Assembly: GCF_016808335.1 (NCBI RefSeq)
Contig: NC_053145.1
Span: 27,725,120-27,789,119 of the forward strand
Reading direction: 5' to 3'
DNA from: Panicum virgatum
Lineage: Eukaryota; Streptophyta; Magnoliopsida; Poales; Poaceae
Length of the DNA stretch: 64,000 bases
The position numbers and the translations under genes were made by a program. The notes beneath the pieces are model-generated. The model was not told the DNA's origin. It saw nothing but the letters and a program-made list of their open reading frames with translations, and did not search any database. The first letter of the stretch is position 1. The number at the start of each line of letters is the position of its first letter. Positions 12,901 through 25,006 of the stretch are shown here, piece after piece.

Positions 12901-13186
12901 CAGCCTCTCCGGAGTTCATGATGTCTTCCATATATCTCAGCTAAAGAGGTGTCTGCGAGTACCCGAGGAGCAGGCACCACTGGATGGAGTAGATGTGCAG
13001 GAAGATCTGACTTACACTGAGCATCCGGTGAAGATTCTGGAGACATCAGAGAGGGTTACTCGGAACAAGCGCATCAAGATGTGCAGAGTACAGTTGAGTC
13101 ATCACAGTGAAGCTGAGGCTACATGGGAGCGAGAAGATGAGTTGAGGAAGACCTATCTAGATCTCTTTTCTAGCCAGCCCAGCTAA
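9971..13186 (+). pseudogene. Tekay pol: RT, RNase H, integrase, chromodomain
   Basis: The frame is open apart from TAG at 12671-12673. In order: end of protease, then RT with the catalytic FIDD motif ([13 protein letters not shown], ~10840-10880), RNase H ([21 protein letters not shown]), an integrase HHCC zinc finger (His pair near 11930-11950, CDTCQRVK at ~12040), and the DDE core ([21 protein letters not shown] in [13 protein letters not shown]). A C-terminal chromodomain-like module (~13010-13170, EATWEREDEL) precedes the TAA at 13184. Chromodomains steer integration toward certain chromatin. The single internal stop probably arose from CAG. No frameshift was seen, so trans-complementation by relatives is plausible. 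Confidence 0.88.
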
Positions 13187-13208
13187 ATCTCGGGGACGAG
13201 ATTTCTTT

Positions 13209-13220
13209 AAGGGGGCAGGG
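13209..13220 (+). other. Polypurine tract of the Tekay element
   Basis: AAGGGGGCAGGG ends two bases before the 3' LTR, the expected plus-strand primer position. It follows a CTCGGGGACGAGATTTCTTT stretch typical of Del/Tekay elements. Confidence 0.88.
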
Positions 13221-13222
13221 TC

Positions 13223-16200
13223 TGTAACACCCTAATTTAAATTCCAGCTTTTAATAATAAATTTAATTGGCTTTATTTAAATTTCTAAGGTTTATTGTGC
13301 TAGACTTGCATTTAATCTTAATTTTTGTTCTATAAGTAATTAAAATTTATCATAGGTTTAATTTTAGGGTTGCATTCATGCTGGTGCATGGTTTTGTTTT
13401 GTTTGTATAGGAGTTTGAATTCAAATTCATTTGAATTCAAATAATTTTGAGTTGAGTGGTAGGAAATAGATTTAGAAAAAGGAAAACCAGCCAAAACCCA
13501 GAACCCGGCCCAAACCTTTCCCCGCGGCCCATCGGCCTGCCCTTCCTTCCCTGGCGGCCCAGCCCGCACACCACCTCCTCAGCCCACGCGACGCGCCAGC
13601 ACGGCCCAAGCACCCGGCCCACTCCTCTCCTCCACGCGCACGCGCCCACGGCCCGCCTCTCACCCCGCACTCGCCGGGCCAGCCTGCCAACGTGCGCCCG
13701 CTCCCCCCCAGTCAGCCCGCGCCTCGCCTCCCTCACTGATGGGCCGACCCCACTGTCAGGCCCATCTTCCCCCTCGCGCAACTACCGCTGAGCATCTCGC
13801 CGGAGATCTCTCCCGCGCGCCCCGTGGCACGGACGCCCAGGACCCCAGCCCCTTCCTTTAAACCCCCACGACCCCCCTGCACCCTCACCCCACGCCAAAG
13901 GCCGCCACAAACCCTAGCGCCGCCGCCTTGCCCAGAGCAGAGCCCCCACCGCCGGAACTCCACGAGTCGATTCGTGGAGCCCAGAGGACCGGAGCACCGC
14001 TACACCGACTCCGCCAGCGTGCAGCCCGGAGCGCCGCCGCCGGACTTCGCCGTCAGCACCCCTGCGCCGGTCCTTTCCCCAATTCCAGCCCTCGGTGAGC
14101 ACTAGCCTGGTCTTCTTTTGCTTTTGCGCTAGCTAGTTTAACCCGTGGTGCACCTTGGAGCCTGGACCCCGCACGCCGGCGCTCCCGCCGCCGCACCCGC
14201 CCTGCTCCGCCGCAGCGGACCTCGCTGCAGCGCTGCCTAGCCCCGCCGTGCCCAGCCATGGCCTGCGCTGGCCCTGCGCACGCATGCCGAACCCACAGAC
14301 CCCGATCCCAGCCTCAGAACTGCCCAGCGTGAGCTCACGGGCGTTCCCTGCCGCCGCCGAGCCGCCATCTCCGACGAGAGTCGCTCTCGGAGCCCCAAAC
14401 CACCTCCAAAACACCACCAGTGGTTTACGCATGAGGCGTACTACCTCCCAGGACAAACGGTAGGCCGAAACGAGCCCTAGAACGCCGGATTAGCGAGCTC
14501 CAGTGAGTCCCTGGCGAGCGCCGCCGCGGGATTCGTCGCCGGCGGCAGCCCACCGCCGCCTCCTGTGCCCCTTTTCACCTCAACCGTCAGATCTGTAGCC
14601 GACGGGCCAGATTAGATCTGGGACTGAGCCGCCCTGAGCCATCGGATTGAGATCTGACGATCCCGATCTAAAGATACCGGTTCGGCTTGGTAATCTTGTT
14701 AAAGAGACCCTCGGTTTATTAGAAATCAACCCGCAGTACATCTCTGGTGAAAAGTAATTCCAGATCTGCCCTTACTTTTACGTTTTAGACCCTGAGCTCT
14801 TTAAAATTAGAACCCGCAGTCCACCCTTGATGTTTTTGCACGTTAGACCCCAGAATTAATGTTTATTTACGTTTTAGCCCTCGGTTTTAGCAGAAAACCC
14901 CCTGGAACCTTGTTTTTATTACAAATAAGCCCCTGAACCTTGTTTTTAGCCTAGATTATGCGTTTTAGCTCCGTTTTTAGCGTTCTTTATATCCACGCGA
15001 TCGTTGTAACGCGTAGAATAGCTTTAGACTAGTTTAGTGTGCAGTTTTTATGTATTGATGTACTGTTTCTTAGTTTTTGTTAGTGTTTGCTTGTATGCTT
15101 ATATTTGTGCATTGTTTTGGCCATGTGTTCGTGAGTAGACGTTGACCCATCTGAGGAGCCCCAGTACCAGTACAGGAGCAGCCGTCTTCCGAGCACTTTG
15201 AGCAGCAGCCAGAGCAGTACGAGGAAGGCAAGTATAACATGAACAACCTATCACCTTTAATTATAATTTCATACTGCATTTTAATTCTGTATGCCTATAA
15301 GGACTTTCCTAGCCACTTTATATCCTTTATATATGCCTTTGGGTTGCATTTTGGTTAGTTGTGCTAGGTTGCTGCGCTATAACACACTCTGGTCCTTTTT
15401 AATTAATTTGATTAATGGTTTACTTGAACTTAATTCTGAGAGTGGCCCTCTGTGCTTCGTGCTTGGGTGGCTCACGTCTCGTTAAAATATGGTTTTTGTA
15501 GAAACATGGTTTAGGGGGCCAGCACGGTGCTTAGTGCTTGGTTGGCCACTCTCCATAAGGACCGGTTCATAGAGCGACAACCTGGGACAACAGCGCTACC
15601 ACAAGGCTAGAATGGGATAGACTTGGCGTAATAATTAGATCTTTTTGGTTTGGAGTAACTTACCTGCGGGGCAGGGGCGGTAAGCTTCTATGGCCCTCGT
15701 GCTGAGTGGCCTCGTCTGTGCTTCGTGTCTTGACGCCCACTAGACCTGCTCCATAGTCGCTAATCCACCCTCGCGGTTACTCCCTACCAACGAGATTCTT
15801 TGTAAAGGCCTCGTAGTGAGTCGCTAGTCATCTCACCTAAGGAAGTGTGATGAACAACTGGCGTAGCTCACGACTTGTGGGTAAAGATGTGCAACCTCTG
15901 CAGAGTGTAAAACTGGTATACTAGCCGTGCTCACGGTTATGAGCGGCCCAGATCCTCCTTTTGATTAGTGGAGTTATCTCCTTCCGACGAGGGAGGTGCT
16001 TCTCGGGGTTACCTTGGTGGCTTGGTTTTGGTTTGGTTTTTCAGTAGATACATGATTAAACTTAATTAATAACTATGTAACTGGGTTAATGGTAATTCAT
16101 CAACTCGTAGTAAATAGCTTTAATAAAATTTTGCCAACACTTAAAAGCTAATGCAGTTGAGTCAGCCAGCCTAGAGCCTCATAGTTTGTGTTATACTTGT

Positions 16201-16584
16201 TGAGTACGGTTGTGTACTCACTCTTGCCTCTTCTCTACTTTTTCCTCTTGGCTACGCTACTGCTGCTCAGTTCCTGCCGACACGAGGGAGTTCGTCCAGC
16301 GCTACCAGGACTACGAGGACTTCTAGGTGTTCGTCTCCCAGTCGACGTCCCTGTGGCGCCCTGCTTCAGCTTCAGAGAGCTTTATTCGTATTTTGTACTT
16401 CGCTTCCGCTGTATCAGACATTTTTGTCATTAATGTAATAAATAACATTCGTATTTCGATTTATTATGTCTTATTCGTGATATGTGCTATGATATACTGT
16501 TCATTCTGTTGAATATACGTGTGACTTGATCCTGGCACGTATATGATTGCTCGGTTTATGCCCTTTTATAAACCGGGTGTTACA
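13223..16584 (+). repeat. 3' LTR of the Tekay element (3362 bp)
   Basis: It is co-linear with 4682-8046 over its full length. Differences are scattered substitutions, a 4-base deletion near 13405 and a one-base deletion near 15172. It ends at the ATAGG duplication. Confidence 0.93.
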
Positions 16585-16589
16585 ATAGG

Positions 16590-18095
16590 GGAACACCTGG
16601 CTTTGTGGGACTGGCTTATCATCAGGCTAGTCAGATGGTCTTTTCTTGTACTGGATCGGCTACTGGTACTTCACAAATTCATCCTCAAGCTCAGGTAGAT
16701 GAGGGTGTTATAGATGCACAGCCGATTAGTACTGTAGCGTCAACTCAGTTTCCTCCTGTGTATACCAATTCTACGCCGATGGCTACATATGCACAGGGGA
16801 GCTTTATGTCAGGATATCCAGCTGGTTGGGATCCAACTACTGGACTTGGTATGCCTCCAGAATACATGATTCCATCTCCAATAGGGCAACCAAGCACATC
16901 GGCTTCTCAGTCGATGAATCAGCAAGTCAATGCGTCGGCACCACAGCCGACCCAAACTCAAGATACCACACTAGCTTCACAACTAGCAGTTATAACTACG
17001 TCAGTACCTTCGCCAGCAAGTCCAAGCAATGTGTCAGCCCCGTGGCCGACACCTCAACAACAGAATCTGGCGAGGATACTGCAACCCAAGTCTCCTATAG
17101 AAGTCCTGGCGAACAGGATTCCCCGTGCCAATGAAGTCACATGAGTTTTCCATGATCTTGCGACTGGGTTTGTGCGTCACGTGGATGCGCCTAACATACC
17201 TAATATTGCACAACGACAGCCTAATCAGAGGACAACGCAGAGCATTCATGGTAATGAGATGGTGCTCTACCAGTCGCCGTCCAATCAACCCCCTCAGCAT
17301 GTCACATAGACCAAATGTCCAGCCAGCATCGGTAGCCTTGCCGTTGACTCCACCAGCACCATAGGCAACATCAGTTGGTGGTCAACAGATTGACTGGGCA
17401 TCTAAAATTGCTGAGGTGATGAGAGAGCAGTTTGGTTTGAAGCCAAAGCAGCAGAATCTGAAGTACAGAACTCCATATCCAGCTGCTTATGATCAGTTGC
17501 CATTGCCCCACAAGTTCAAGCTTCTAGATTTCACCAAGTTTTCTGGACAGGGGGAAGTCTCCACAGTGGAATACATCAATAGATTTATCATACAATGTGG
17601 AGAAACAGCTCAGCAACACGCATTAAAGGTGCGTTTGTTTTCTATGTCTCTGTCTGGATCGGCCTTCACGTGGTACGCGACATTGCCAGCCAACTCCATC
17701 ATATACTGGGCCGATCTGGAGAAACAATTCCACCAGTTCTTCTACTCTAGTATAGAAGAGATGAAACTAACCGATTTGACCAACCTGAGGCAAAGGAATG
17801 ATGACCACTAGTTCTTCATTCAGAGATTCAGAGATGTCAAGAACCGGTGCTTTAGTCTGGTTCTATCTGATCAGCAGCTTGCAGATGTTGCCTTTCAAGG
17901 ACTCCTGCCACACATCAAGGAGAAGTATGCTTCTCCAGAGTTCTATAGCATCAATCAGATGGCCAGCAGGATGACAAGGGAGGCAAGACCGTATGAGCAG
18001 AAGAGAAGCAACTTTCAGAAGAAAGTCAATTTTGTTGACTGCTCAGATACCTCTAATTCAGATGATGACCAGATGGTGGGATCGGCTGAATGGGT
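16590..18095 (+). pseudogene. Tat gag, 3' part (continuation of 4358-4681)
   Basis: This continues gag after the Tekay insertion. A Ser/Thr/Pro/Gln-rich stretch (16605-17144) is followed by stops, then a recognisable retrotransposon gag core (~17480-17790, LSGSAFTWYATLPANS) and a tail to ~18090 with an acidic DCSDTSNSDDD patch. In-frame stops at 17143, 17362 and 17809 break it. The end merges directly into RT; no zinc knuckle or DTG protease is visible between, implying an internal deletion. Confidence 0.75.
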
Positions 18096-21000
18096 TCAGA
18101 ACAATACAAAGATTGTTTTGCTTGGGAGTATTGTGAGATGCCAGGTTTGGATCGGTCTATTGTTGAACATCGGTTGCCTATCAAACCTGGGTATCGGCCA
18201 CATCAGCAAGGATCAAGACGGTGCAATCCTAAGATCTTACCAGATATCAAGGTCGAGATCACAAAGTTAATAGAAGCAAAGTTCATCAGGCAATGCAGAT
18301 ATGCTGAGTGGATATCCAATGTGGTTCCTGTGTACAAGAAGAATGGGAAGCTACGTGTATGCATTGATTTCAGGAATCTCAACAAAGCCACACCAATGGA
18401 TGGTTACCTAATGCCAGTGGCTGATATGTTAGTAGATGAAATTGCAGGACATAAAGTGATCAGTTTCATGGATGGGAATGCTGGATATAATCAGATATTC
18501 ATGGCTAAGGAAGATATTCATAAGACTGCATTCAGGTGTCCAGGGCATGTTGGTTTGTTCGAGTGGATTGTCATGACTTTTGGGTTGAAGAACGCTGGGG
18601 CAACATACCAGAGAGCCATGAACTACATTTTCCATGAAATCATCGGCAAGATTGTTGAGATTTACATTGATGATGTTGTGGTGAAATCCAAGGTGTATCA
18701 GGAGCATTTAGCTGACTTACGCAAAGCATTGGAGTGTACCAGAAGACATGGATTGAAGATAAATCCTAACAAGTGTGCGTTTGGTGTGTCGGCTGGTCAG
18801 TTCCTTGGGTTTATGGTTCATGAAAGAGGGATTGAGATCAGTCAGAAAACCATTGCAGCCATTAACAAAGTAGTGGCTCCAGAAACGAAAGTTGAACATC
18901 AATCGTTGATCGGCAAGATTAATTTTATTCAGAGATTTATTGCTAATCTATTCGGTAAAATACAGCTGTTCAGTCCTCTATTGAAGTTGAAGGCCGATCA
19001 GAAATTTGTATGGGGAGAAGGACACCAAAAGGCGTTGGATGAAATCAAGCAGTATCTAACATCGCCTCCTGTGTTGGTTCCACCACAAAAGCACAAGCCG
19101 TTTAAGTTATACTTATCAGCTGATGAGCGTGCTATCGGATCGGCCCTTATTCAAGAGTTTGAAGGAAAAGAGCGCGTGATATATTTCGTCAGTAGAAGAC
19201 TCTTGGATGCTGAAACCAGGTATTCTCCTGTTGAAAGATTATGTCTCTGCTTATACTTTTCTTGTACCAAGCTCAGACATTATCTATTATCGGCTGAGTG
19301 TGTTGAGGTAAGCAAAGATGATATTATTAAATACATGCTCACGTTGCCAATTTTGAGTGGGAGAATTGGAAAATGGATTCTGGCCTTGTCTGAGTTTGAT
19401 CTGAGATATGAATCGGCTAAAGCAGATAAAGGGGCAAGTCATGGTCGATTTTGTTGTTCAACATTGTGGGCCGGAGTTAGGAGTTGTTGATCTAGTTCCT
19501 TGGACATTATTTTTTGATGGTTCATCATGTGGAGTTGGATCTGGTATTGGCATTGTCTTGGTGTCGCCTCGTGGGGCAATGTTTGAGTTGTCTTTTCCAA
19601 TAGAAGCTACTGCTACCGACAATTAGGCTAAGTACTAGGCTTTGCTTAAGGGAATTCGGCTGTTGCAAGAAATCGGAGCTGATGCAGTTGAAATATTTGG
19701 GGATTCCATGTTGGTGGTGAATCAGTTGATTGGCATATATGAATGTAAAGATGATATCTTGCGGGTCTAACATGAAGAGTGTTGCCGATTACTGAAAGAA
19801 TTCAAAACGATGACCATAGAACATGTACCCCAGCTTTATAATGAAGATGCTAATCGGCTGGCACAGTATGCTTCTGGTTATCGGCCGATAGAAGGTGTGA
19901 TGACATTGGAATTATCTGCTGATGATTGGAGGAGAGAAATTGTGGGGTATTTGGAAAATCCCTCAAAGAAAGTAAGCCGAAGGATCAGATTTCAGCGACT
20001 AAATATGTGTTGCTTGAAGGAGAATTATATTATCGGACGATTGATGGAGTTCTACTCAGATGCCTTGACAAAGAGGAAGCTAAGGTCTTGATGGGAGAGA
20101 TACATGTGGGTGTCTGTGGTTCACATCAATCGGCATACAAAATGAAATGGGCAATCAGGAGAAATGGATACTTTTGGCCAACCATGTTAGAAGATTGCTT
20201 CACTTATTATAAGGTTGTCAAGGGTGTCAGAAATTTGGAAATGTGCAGAGAGCACCGGCATCGGCTATGAATCCTATTATTAAGCCGTGGCCGTTCAGAG
20301 GGTGGGGAATTGATTTAATTGGATAAATTTATCCACCATCTAGCAAGAATCACAAGTTCATACTAGTAGCAACAGATTATTTCACCAAATGGGTTGAAGC
20401 GATTCCTTTGAAGACTGTGACATCCAAAGAGATGATTGGATTTGTGAAGGAACATATTGTTTATCGGTTTGGTACTCCATAGACTATTACGACCGATCAA
20501 GGCAGTATGTTTATTTCAGAGGAGTTTGGAGAGTTTGCTGCAAGTATGGGAATTAAATCGTTGAATTCTTCTCCATATTATGCTCAAGCCAATGGTCAGG
20601 CAGAAGCTTCCAATAAAGGGACCATTAAGTTGATTAAGAGGAAAATTGAAGAACAGCCAAAGAAGTGGCATACGACTCTTAATGAAGTGGCCTACAGAAT
20701 GTCTTGCCATGGGGCTACTAAAGTGTCTCTGTATCAGCTAGTTTATGGACATGAAGCTGTACTTCCATGGGAAACTCGGCTTGGTTCTAGACGGGTTACA
20801 TTCCAGGATCAGTTAACAGCCGAAGATTATGCTACATTGATGAAGGATGAGTTTGAAAATTTGGCTGGGCATCGGCTGAACGCTCTCATTAGTATCGAGG
20901 CTAACAAAGTTAGAGTGGGCCGATGGTATGATAAGAAAGTCAAAGCCAAATCTTTTGACCAAGGAGACTTGGTATGGAAACTGGTCTTGCCGATAGGAAC

Positions 21001-21175
21001 AAAAGACCCCAAATTTGGCAAGTGGTCTCCAACATGGGAAGGGCGATACAAAATTAGCAGATGTGTTCCTGGGAATGCGTACATTCTGGAGACATTGGAA
21101 GGAGAAGAATTTTTCAGCGCACTTAATGGAAAGTATCTAAAGAAGTATTACCCAAGTGTGTGGGTGGATGCATAG
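18096..21175 (+). pseudogene. Tat pol: RT, RNase H, second RNase H, integrase (decayed)
   Basis: RT begins near DCFAWEYCEMPG and has the catalytic pair in VEIYIDDVVVKSK (~18655-18690). RNase H follows (~19090-19310). A second RNase H-like domain (LFFDGSSCGVGSGIGIVL, ~19505-19560) is the Tat-lineage feature. The integrase zinc finger (~20090-20260) has lost expected cysteines. The DDE core is recognisable: GIDLIG with its Asp at ~20310, TTDQGSMF at ~20490, and E in ANGQAEASNKG at ~20590. Stops (for example 19624, 19636, 19768, 20268, 20323 and 20480) and at least one frameshift near 19930-20000 make it non-functional. It ends with a normal integrase C-terminus before TAG at 21173. Confidence 0.85.
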
Positions 21176-21534
21176 CCGATTACACGAAGAGATCGGTTGG
21201 TTTTAAATAGCCGATACGAAAAGTGTATCGCCTTTAGCGTAAAATAAGAAAAGACTTGATCGTACCATAGTGCGTTCGAGTGTTTTCGTGGCCGATATGA
21301 CATGTATCATCCTTAGATCAAAAAATCAAATCCAGAACATATGGTTCAGAATTGATTTACATTTTCTGTTCGATTTTGAATCGCAAAGGTGTATTAGTGT
21401 GTTCAACGCAATGATTGCAAGATAGAAATTGACACAAAGCGCAGTTAAGATAGAAGAACCGAAGCAAATGGGGAGGAAGCCAGTCCTTTAATTATATTTA
21501 CAAAAGAGCCAGATAAGTTGTTACATGCTACAAC
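21176..21534. other. Spacer between Tat pol and the antisense gene
   Basis: About 360 bases of AT-rich sequence containing repeated GCCGATA-type motifs. No gene was seen. Confidence 0.5.
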
Positions 21535-23667
21535 CTAATCTGACTCTGCCCCAAAGAGGTTGCTGACGACCCCCTCCAAGCTCACGTCGGCGACGATGGC
21601 GTTGGCAGGAAGGCTGAGGTCGTCGACCAGCTCGTCGAAGGCTTTCCTCGCCGCTCCCCACTCGGGGAAGACCGGCTCCCACTGCCGGTAGTCCGCCCCG
21701 AACATGGTAGAGACGACGGCAATGGCCCTGGCGGCGCCTGCATGGACTCCGTGCTCGGCGACCTCCGTGACACGGGCCAGGACGTTCTGGAGGCGTGCGG
21801 CGACGGTGCTCCCCCTCGCATTCACCGAGTCAATGGCGACTCGGGCGACGTCCAGGAGGGTCTGGACCTGCGACTCCAAGTCTGCAAAAGGAAAAGATTA
21901 GGGCAAAAGACTTGAAAGAATCCCCAAAGAAGACGTGGCCGGAAAACTTACTTGCAACCTTGGTGTCGGCGTTGGTGAGTTGGTCACTGTTGGCGCTCCT
22001 TAAGTATCCATTTTAACCCTTGTTTAACTTTGATAATGGCATGAATTTAATATCAAAATCACGAATCATCCTAACCTCGGCCCAATTATTGGTCGTTTTC
22101 ACGTTTGCACATATATTTTGGAGGTACTTCGTTTTTGCAGGTTTTTGACCAATTTTGGAGCATGAAATGGCGAGGCCCACGATCACGCGATGACACAAAG
22201 AATGATGAAGGCCAAAGCCCGAACAAAGGATCGAAGGCCATGATGATTAGAGGCCCGTTCATGCACATCCACCCTCCAATGAAGCCCAAAAGACAAAGCC
22301 CACAAGATAAGATCAAGATACTTCGGGGCTAAGCAATGCAAAGAGATATTTAAAGAAGGATTTTCCATCCTATCCTTCTCCTCGAAGATAACGACGTCTA
22401 AAGGGGTGCAATTGTGAAAGACATAAACTCTAGAAGACTCCAGGAGACTTGGGGAGAAAGTTGAGCACCAGCCAGCGAAGGAAAGTCCCAGGCCGGCCGG
22501 CCTAGGCTCATTGGGCCGGCCGGCCCAGACCTTTTTTAGGTCGGTTCGACCTCCCCTTTGACCGAGGGCTCCCTGAGGCTATTTAAAGACCCCTCCCCAA
22601 GGTTCACGCAGAGATCAATTCGGAAGACGACGCCAAGGAGCAGAGAAGATAGAGGGACACCTCTCGGAGAGCCGAGGGTCGTGCTAGTTGTCTAGGGTTT
22701 GCCCTAGCCGACGTGGGAACCTTGCAAGGAAGACCACGTCAGAGTTTTGGTGCTAGGATCATCAAGAACAAGGTAGGGCCCCGGTTGTGATCTTGTGATG
22801 TACTATCATTCATGGTGAAGTTATTTGTGTTTCCGAATGTTTAGCGACCATGTTCTCCTCTTTCGATTTCGTTCTTTTCTTTGGGTTCGCTTCATCCTAG
22901 ATCTATTATCGAGATAGATCACTTAGCATGATCTTGTAGTCATGGTGGCTAGAGGTTCATGGCGGAACTACCAAAGGGGGTTCGACTTGCTTCAGGGTAT
23001 CTCATTGAAAGGGGTGGCGTCGTGACAGGCCGTTGCCACTTAGTAGGTTAGGTATCGTGGGATTGGATTGGAGATTTTGGGTTTAAAGAGGCTTTTCATT
23101 GAGATTCACATCTATCTTACTTCACTTTATCTAGCTGGAACTACAACATATGCATGATCTAGGTGATCTAGATTGGTTATCTCTAACTTTCTCTTGCTAC
23201 CTTCGGCGTTTTTCGTGTTTTTAGTAGATTAGATTCGTTTTCACCATCTCAACACAAAGGAATCTCTTTGCTAGTAGATTGTTTCTTGTCTCTTTGGTTT
23301 CGTGGATTGATAAACCTTGGGGGAATACTCTGAGGGAAAAGCTACACGAAACCGTGCGCTTGCGGTATATAAATCGGGGGCGCTATTGAGCGTCAACAGC
23401 CACGGACAATGACTTGGTCCGTTTGCGCCCGGTCGAGGTCACGGTGGGCTTCGGCGAGCTGGCGGAGGAGGTCACAGATGTAGCCTTGGGTACCCTCATC
23501 CAGGGTCTGGAAGATGGCGGGGAGCTCGATGGCGGCGTCTCTGTAGAGATGAGGTGGAGATCTAAGATGCAGCATTGATAGGAAAGATGAATGTCTTACC
23601 CGAGGCGGGGATGGAGCGGTGGAGGAGCGCCAGAAGATCCCTCGCCGGCGCGTTTGTTGCTGGCCAT
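21535..23667 (-). pseudogene. Antisense intron-containing gene of the Tat element (interrupted by a solo LTR)
   Basis: On the minus strand an ATG at 23667 opens MASNKRAGEGSSGAPPPLH. Exon 1 (23667-23600) is followed by a GT-AG intron, exon 2 (23540-23399, resuming at 21987-21952 after the solo LTR), another GT-AG intron (21951-21882) and exon 3 (21881-21535). Without the solo LTR and one duplication copy all joints stay in frame, giving roughly 195 residues. The middle is a probable coiled coil (LLRQLAEAHRDLDRAQTD and onward); the C-terminus is acidic, ending in an FGAESD tail. Function unknown. Some Tat-lineage elements, such as maize Grande, are known to carry an opposite-strand gene downstream of integrase, which fits this position. 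Confidence 0.7.
21988..23398 (+). mobile_element. Solo LTR, Athila-group
   Basis: It starts TGTTGGCGCTC and ends GAGCGTCAACA, 1411 bases, with flanking 5-mers GTCAC (21983) and GCCAC (23399) differing at one base. No internal retroelement sequence lies within. The TATTTAAA at 22580-22587 is a possible core promoter. GGAATACTCTGAGGG and TGCGCTTGCGG near its end match the signature of the other Athila-type LTRs here. It arose by LTR-LTR recombination after insertion into the antisense gene. Confidence 0.82.
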
Positions 23668-23767
23668 TTGTTCGGATGGAGGAGAAGAGGATAGGGTTTT
23701 TAGGGCTTGAGGAAGAAGAAGGCAAAGGAAGCTCTGGCCGATGGAGGGACTACAATGCCGATGGGGT

Positions 23768-23775
23768 AATTTATA
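23768..23775 (-). promoter_or_regulatory. TATA box for the Tat antisense gene
   Basis: The minus strand reads GCTATAAATTACC about 100 bases upstream of the ATG at 23667, a sensible distance for a plant core promoter with a short leader. Confidence 0.45.
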
Positions 23776-24044
23776 GCTCAAAATTGGGGAGATGAATCGG
23801 TTGCGTGCACCAGTGCAGCCTTTACTCCCGAGTCTAATCATGGGACATATGGGTAAAAAGGCGAAAGGTGAATCGGCAGATTCCCGTTGTGCGGACGAGA
23901 AGATGAAGGGTTGAGGACAAAGAAGAGATTTTCATTCGCCACCCGCACGGGAAGCGAGACAGCAGTAAGTGAAGGGACCGTTCGGCAGTGTAATCATGAC
24001 AAGGCTTAATTTCAAAGTAAAAAAAGGATGTTTTTACTCCGAAA

Positions 24045-24056
24045 TTGGGGGGCATG
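24045..24056 (+). other. Polypurine-like tract of the Tat element
   Basis: TTGGGGGGCA lies directly before the 3' LTR start at 24057. Confidence 0.6.
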
Positions 24057-25006
24057 TGTTGACACCAGATTTTGGCATGTGTCAAGGAGGCGTGTTGCGG
24101 AAGAGAAAAGGTTCTGCATTGTACGATCGGTGGATTTGGAGAGGTGATCGTGTGACACGGTCAAAGATCTTGCTGACCAAAGGGGAGGAAGTTGACTAGA
24201 TATTTTGGCTTCAGTTTGGCAAGAATTATTTATTTTTAGAAGTAGTTTTTATTCCTTAGGATAGAATCGTACTTTGCCATGATTGACTAGGATTGTGTTA
24301 GCGGGGGTATAAATATAAGCCCCCCGGGTATTGTAAAGATTGATACACATCTAAACAAATAAACTGATCAAGGACGCCTCACATTCGAGCGGCTTGGTTT
24401 GCTGGTAAGTTTTCGTTTACCGAGTAAATCTGAGCTTTAGCTTCCGGGCGCATCGCTGTTGCTTCGTTCAGATCTATTCAAAATTTATCGAATTTATCTA
24501 AACTTTGATCTCGGGCGCATTGCTGTTTTCTCGTTTAGATTCATTCACAAACTACCCGGCTTAGTGATCTTTTTAATCAGCTGTAAGCTCCTTGTTTATC
24601 ACGATAAACCTTGTAAAGCCGATTAGATTGAATCATAAGCTTAGCTTTGTCCAGATCCATACATTCGTGGGTTTGTACATTGTTACCCGGCACGTGTCGG
24701 CTTTAGATCTTGCCGTCTAGTTGCTTGTCGGCATCGGCAGTTCATTGCCGATCCCTTGTAGATCGCTTTTATTACACACTTATCATACCCGATCTTTTGT
24801 CGTCTTCTGTATCGGCAGGGCCTTGCCGATACCCCGCGTAAGAGTGATTCGAAAATCCAGTCGATACACTCTTGAATTTGACATTTTGCTGTTTCCTTGT
24901 CAATTTACAGGTCAAATTGACTGACACGCCTTGGTTCAAATTAAGTGCAGTCCGGGCTTGGCGTACGGGGCTCCTGGGCTTGGTGTGTGATCATCTCGCG
25001 TCAATA
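24057..25006 (+). repeat. 3' LTR of the Tat element
   Basis: It is co-linear with 3299-4319, but a segment of about 68 bases (between AATAAACT and GATCAAGG, ~24360) is missing, with only a CT shared at the breakpoints. It keeps the TATA box (24308-24315) and ends TCAATA instead of TCAACA. Confidence 0.87.

Larger units (their letters stand above)
4682..16584 (+). mobile_element. Tekay-lineage chromovirus (Ty3/gypsy), nearly intact
   Basis: It is flanked by an exact 5-base duplication, ATAGG (4677-4681 and 16585-16589). LTRs start TGTAACACCC and end GGGTGTTACA. Internal parts in order: primer-binding site, gag with a zinc knuckle, protease, RT, RNase H, integrase, C-terminal chromodomain, polypurine tract. 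The two 3.36-kb LTRs show roughly 40 differences by eye, mostly transitions, so the insertion is recent compared with its Tat host. Only two in-frame TAG codons disturb the polyprotein. The chromodomain plus the TGTAACACCC terminus point to Tekay (Del); this is recognition, not a phylogeny. Confidence 0.93.
3299..25006 (+). mobile_element. Tat-lineage Ty3/gypsy LTR retrotransposon (old, nested into)
   Basis: Two LTRs beginning TGTTGACACC bound it (3299-4319 and 24057-25006). The flanking 5-mers ATGTA (3294-3298) and ATATA (25007-25011) differ at one base, fitting an aged target duplication. Order inside: gag, reverse transcriptase, RNase H, a second RNase H-like domain, integrase, then an antisense gene. 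The dual RNase H arrangement is the hallmark of the Tat lineage. It was hit twice later: by a Tekay element inside gag and by a solo LTR inside the antisense gene. Numerous stops and a missing protease region show it is dead. Confidence 0.88.

Noticed and set aside
22013..22368. Overlapping small open frames in the solo LTR
   Set aside because: They are short, unsupported and lie inside LTR sequence.
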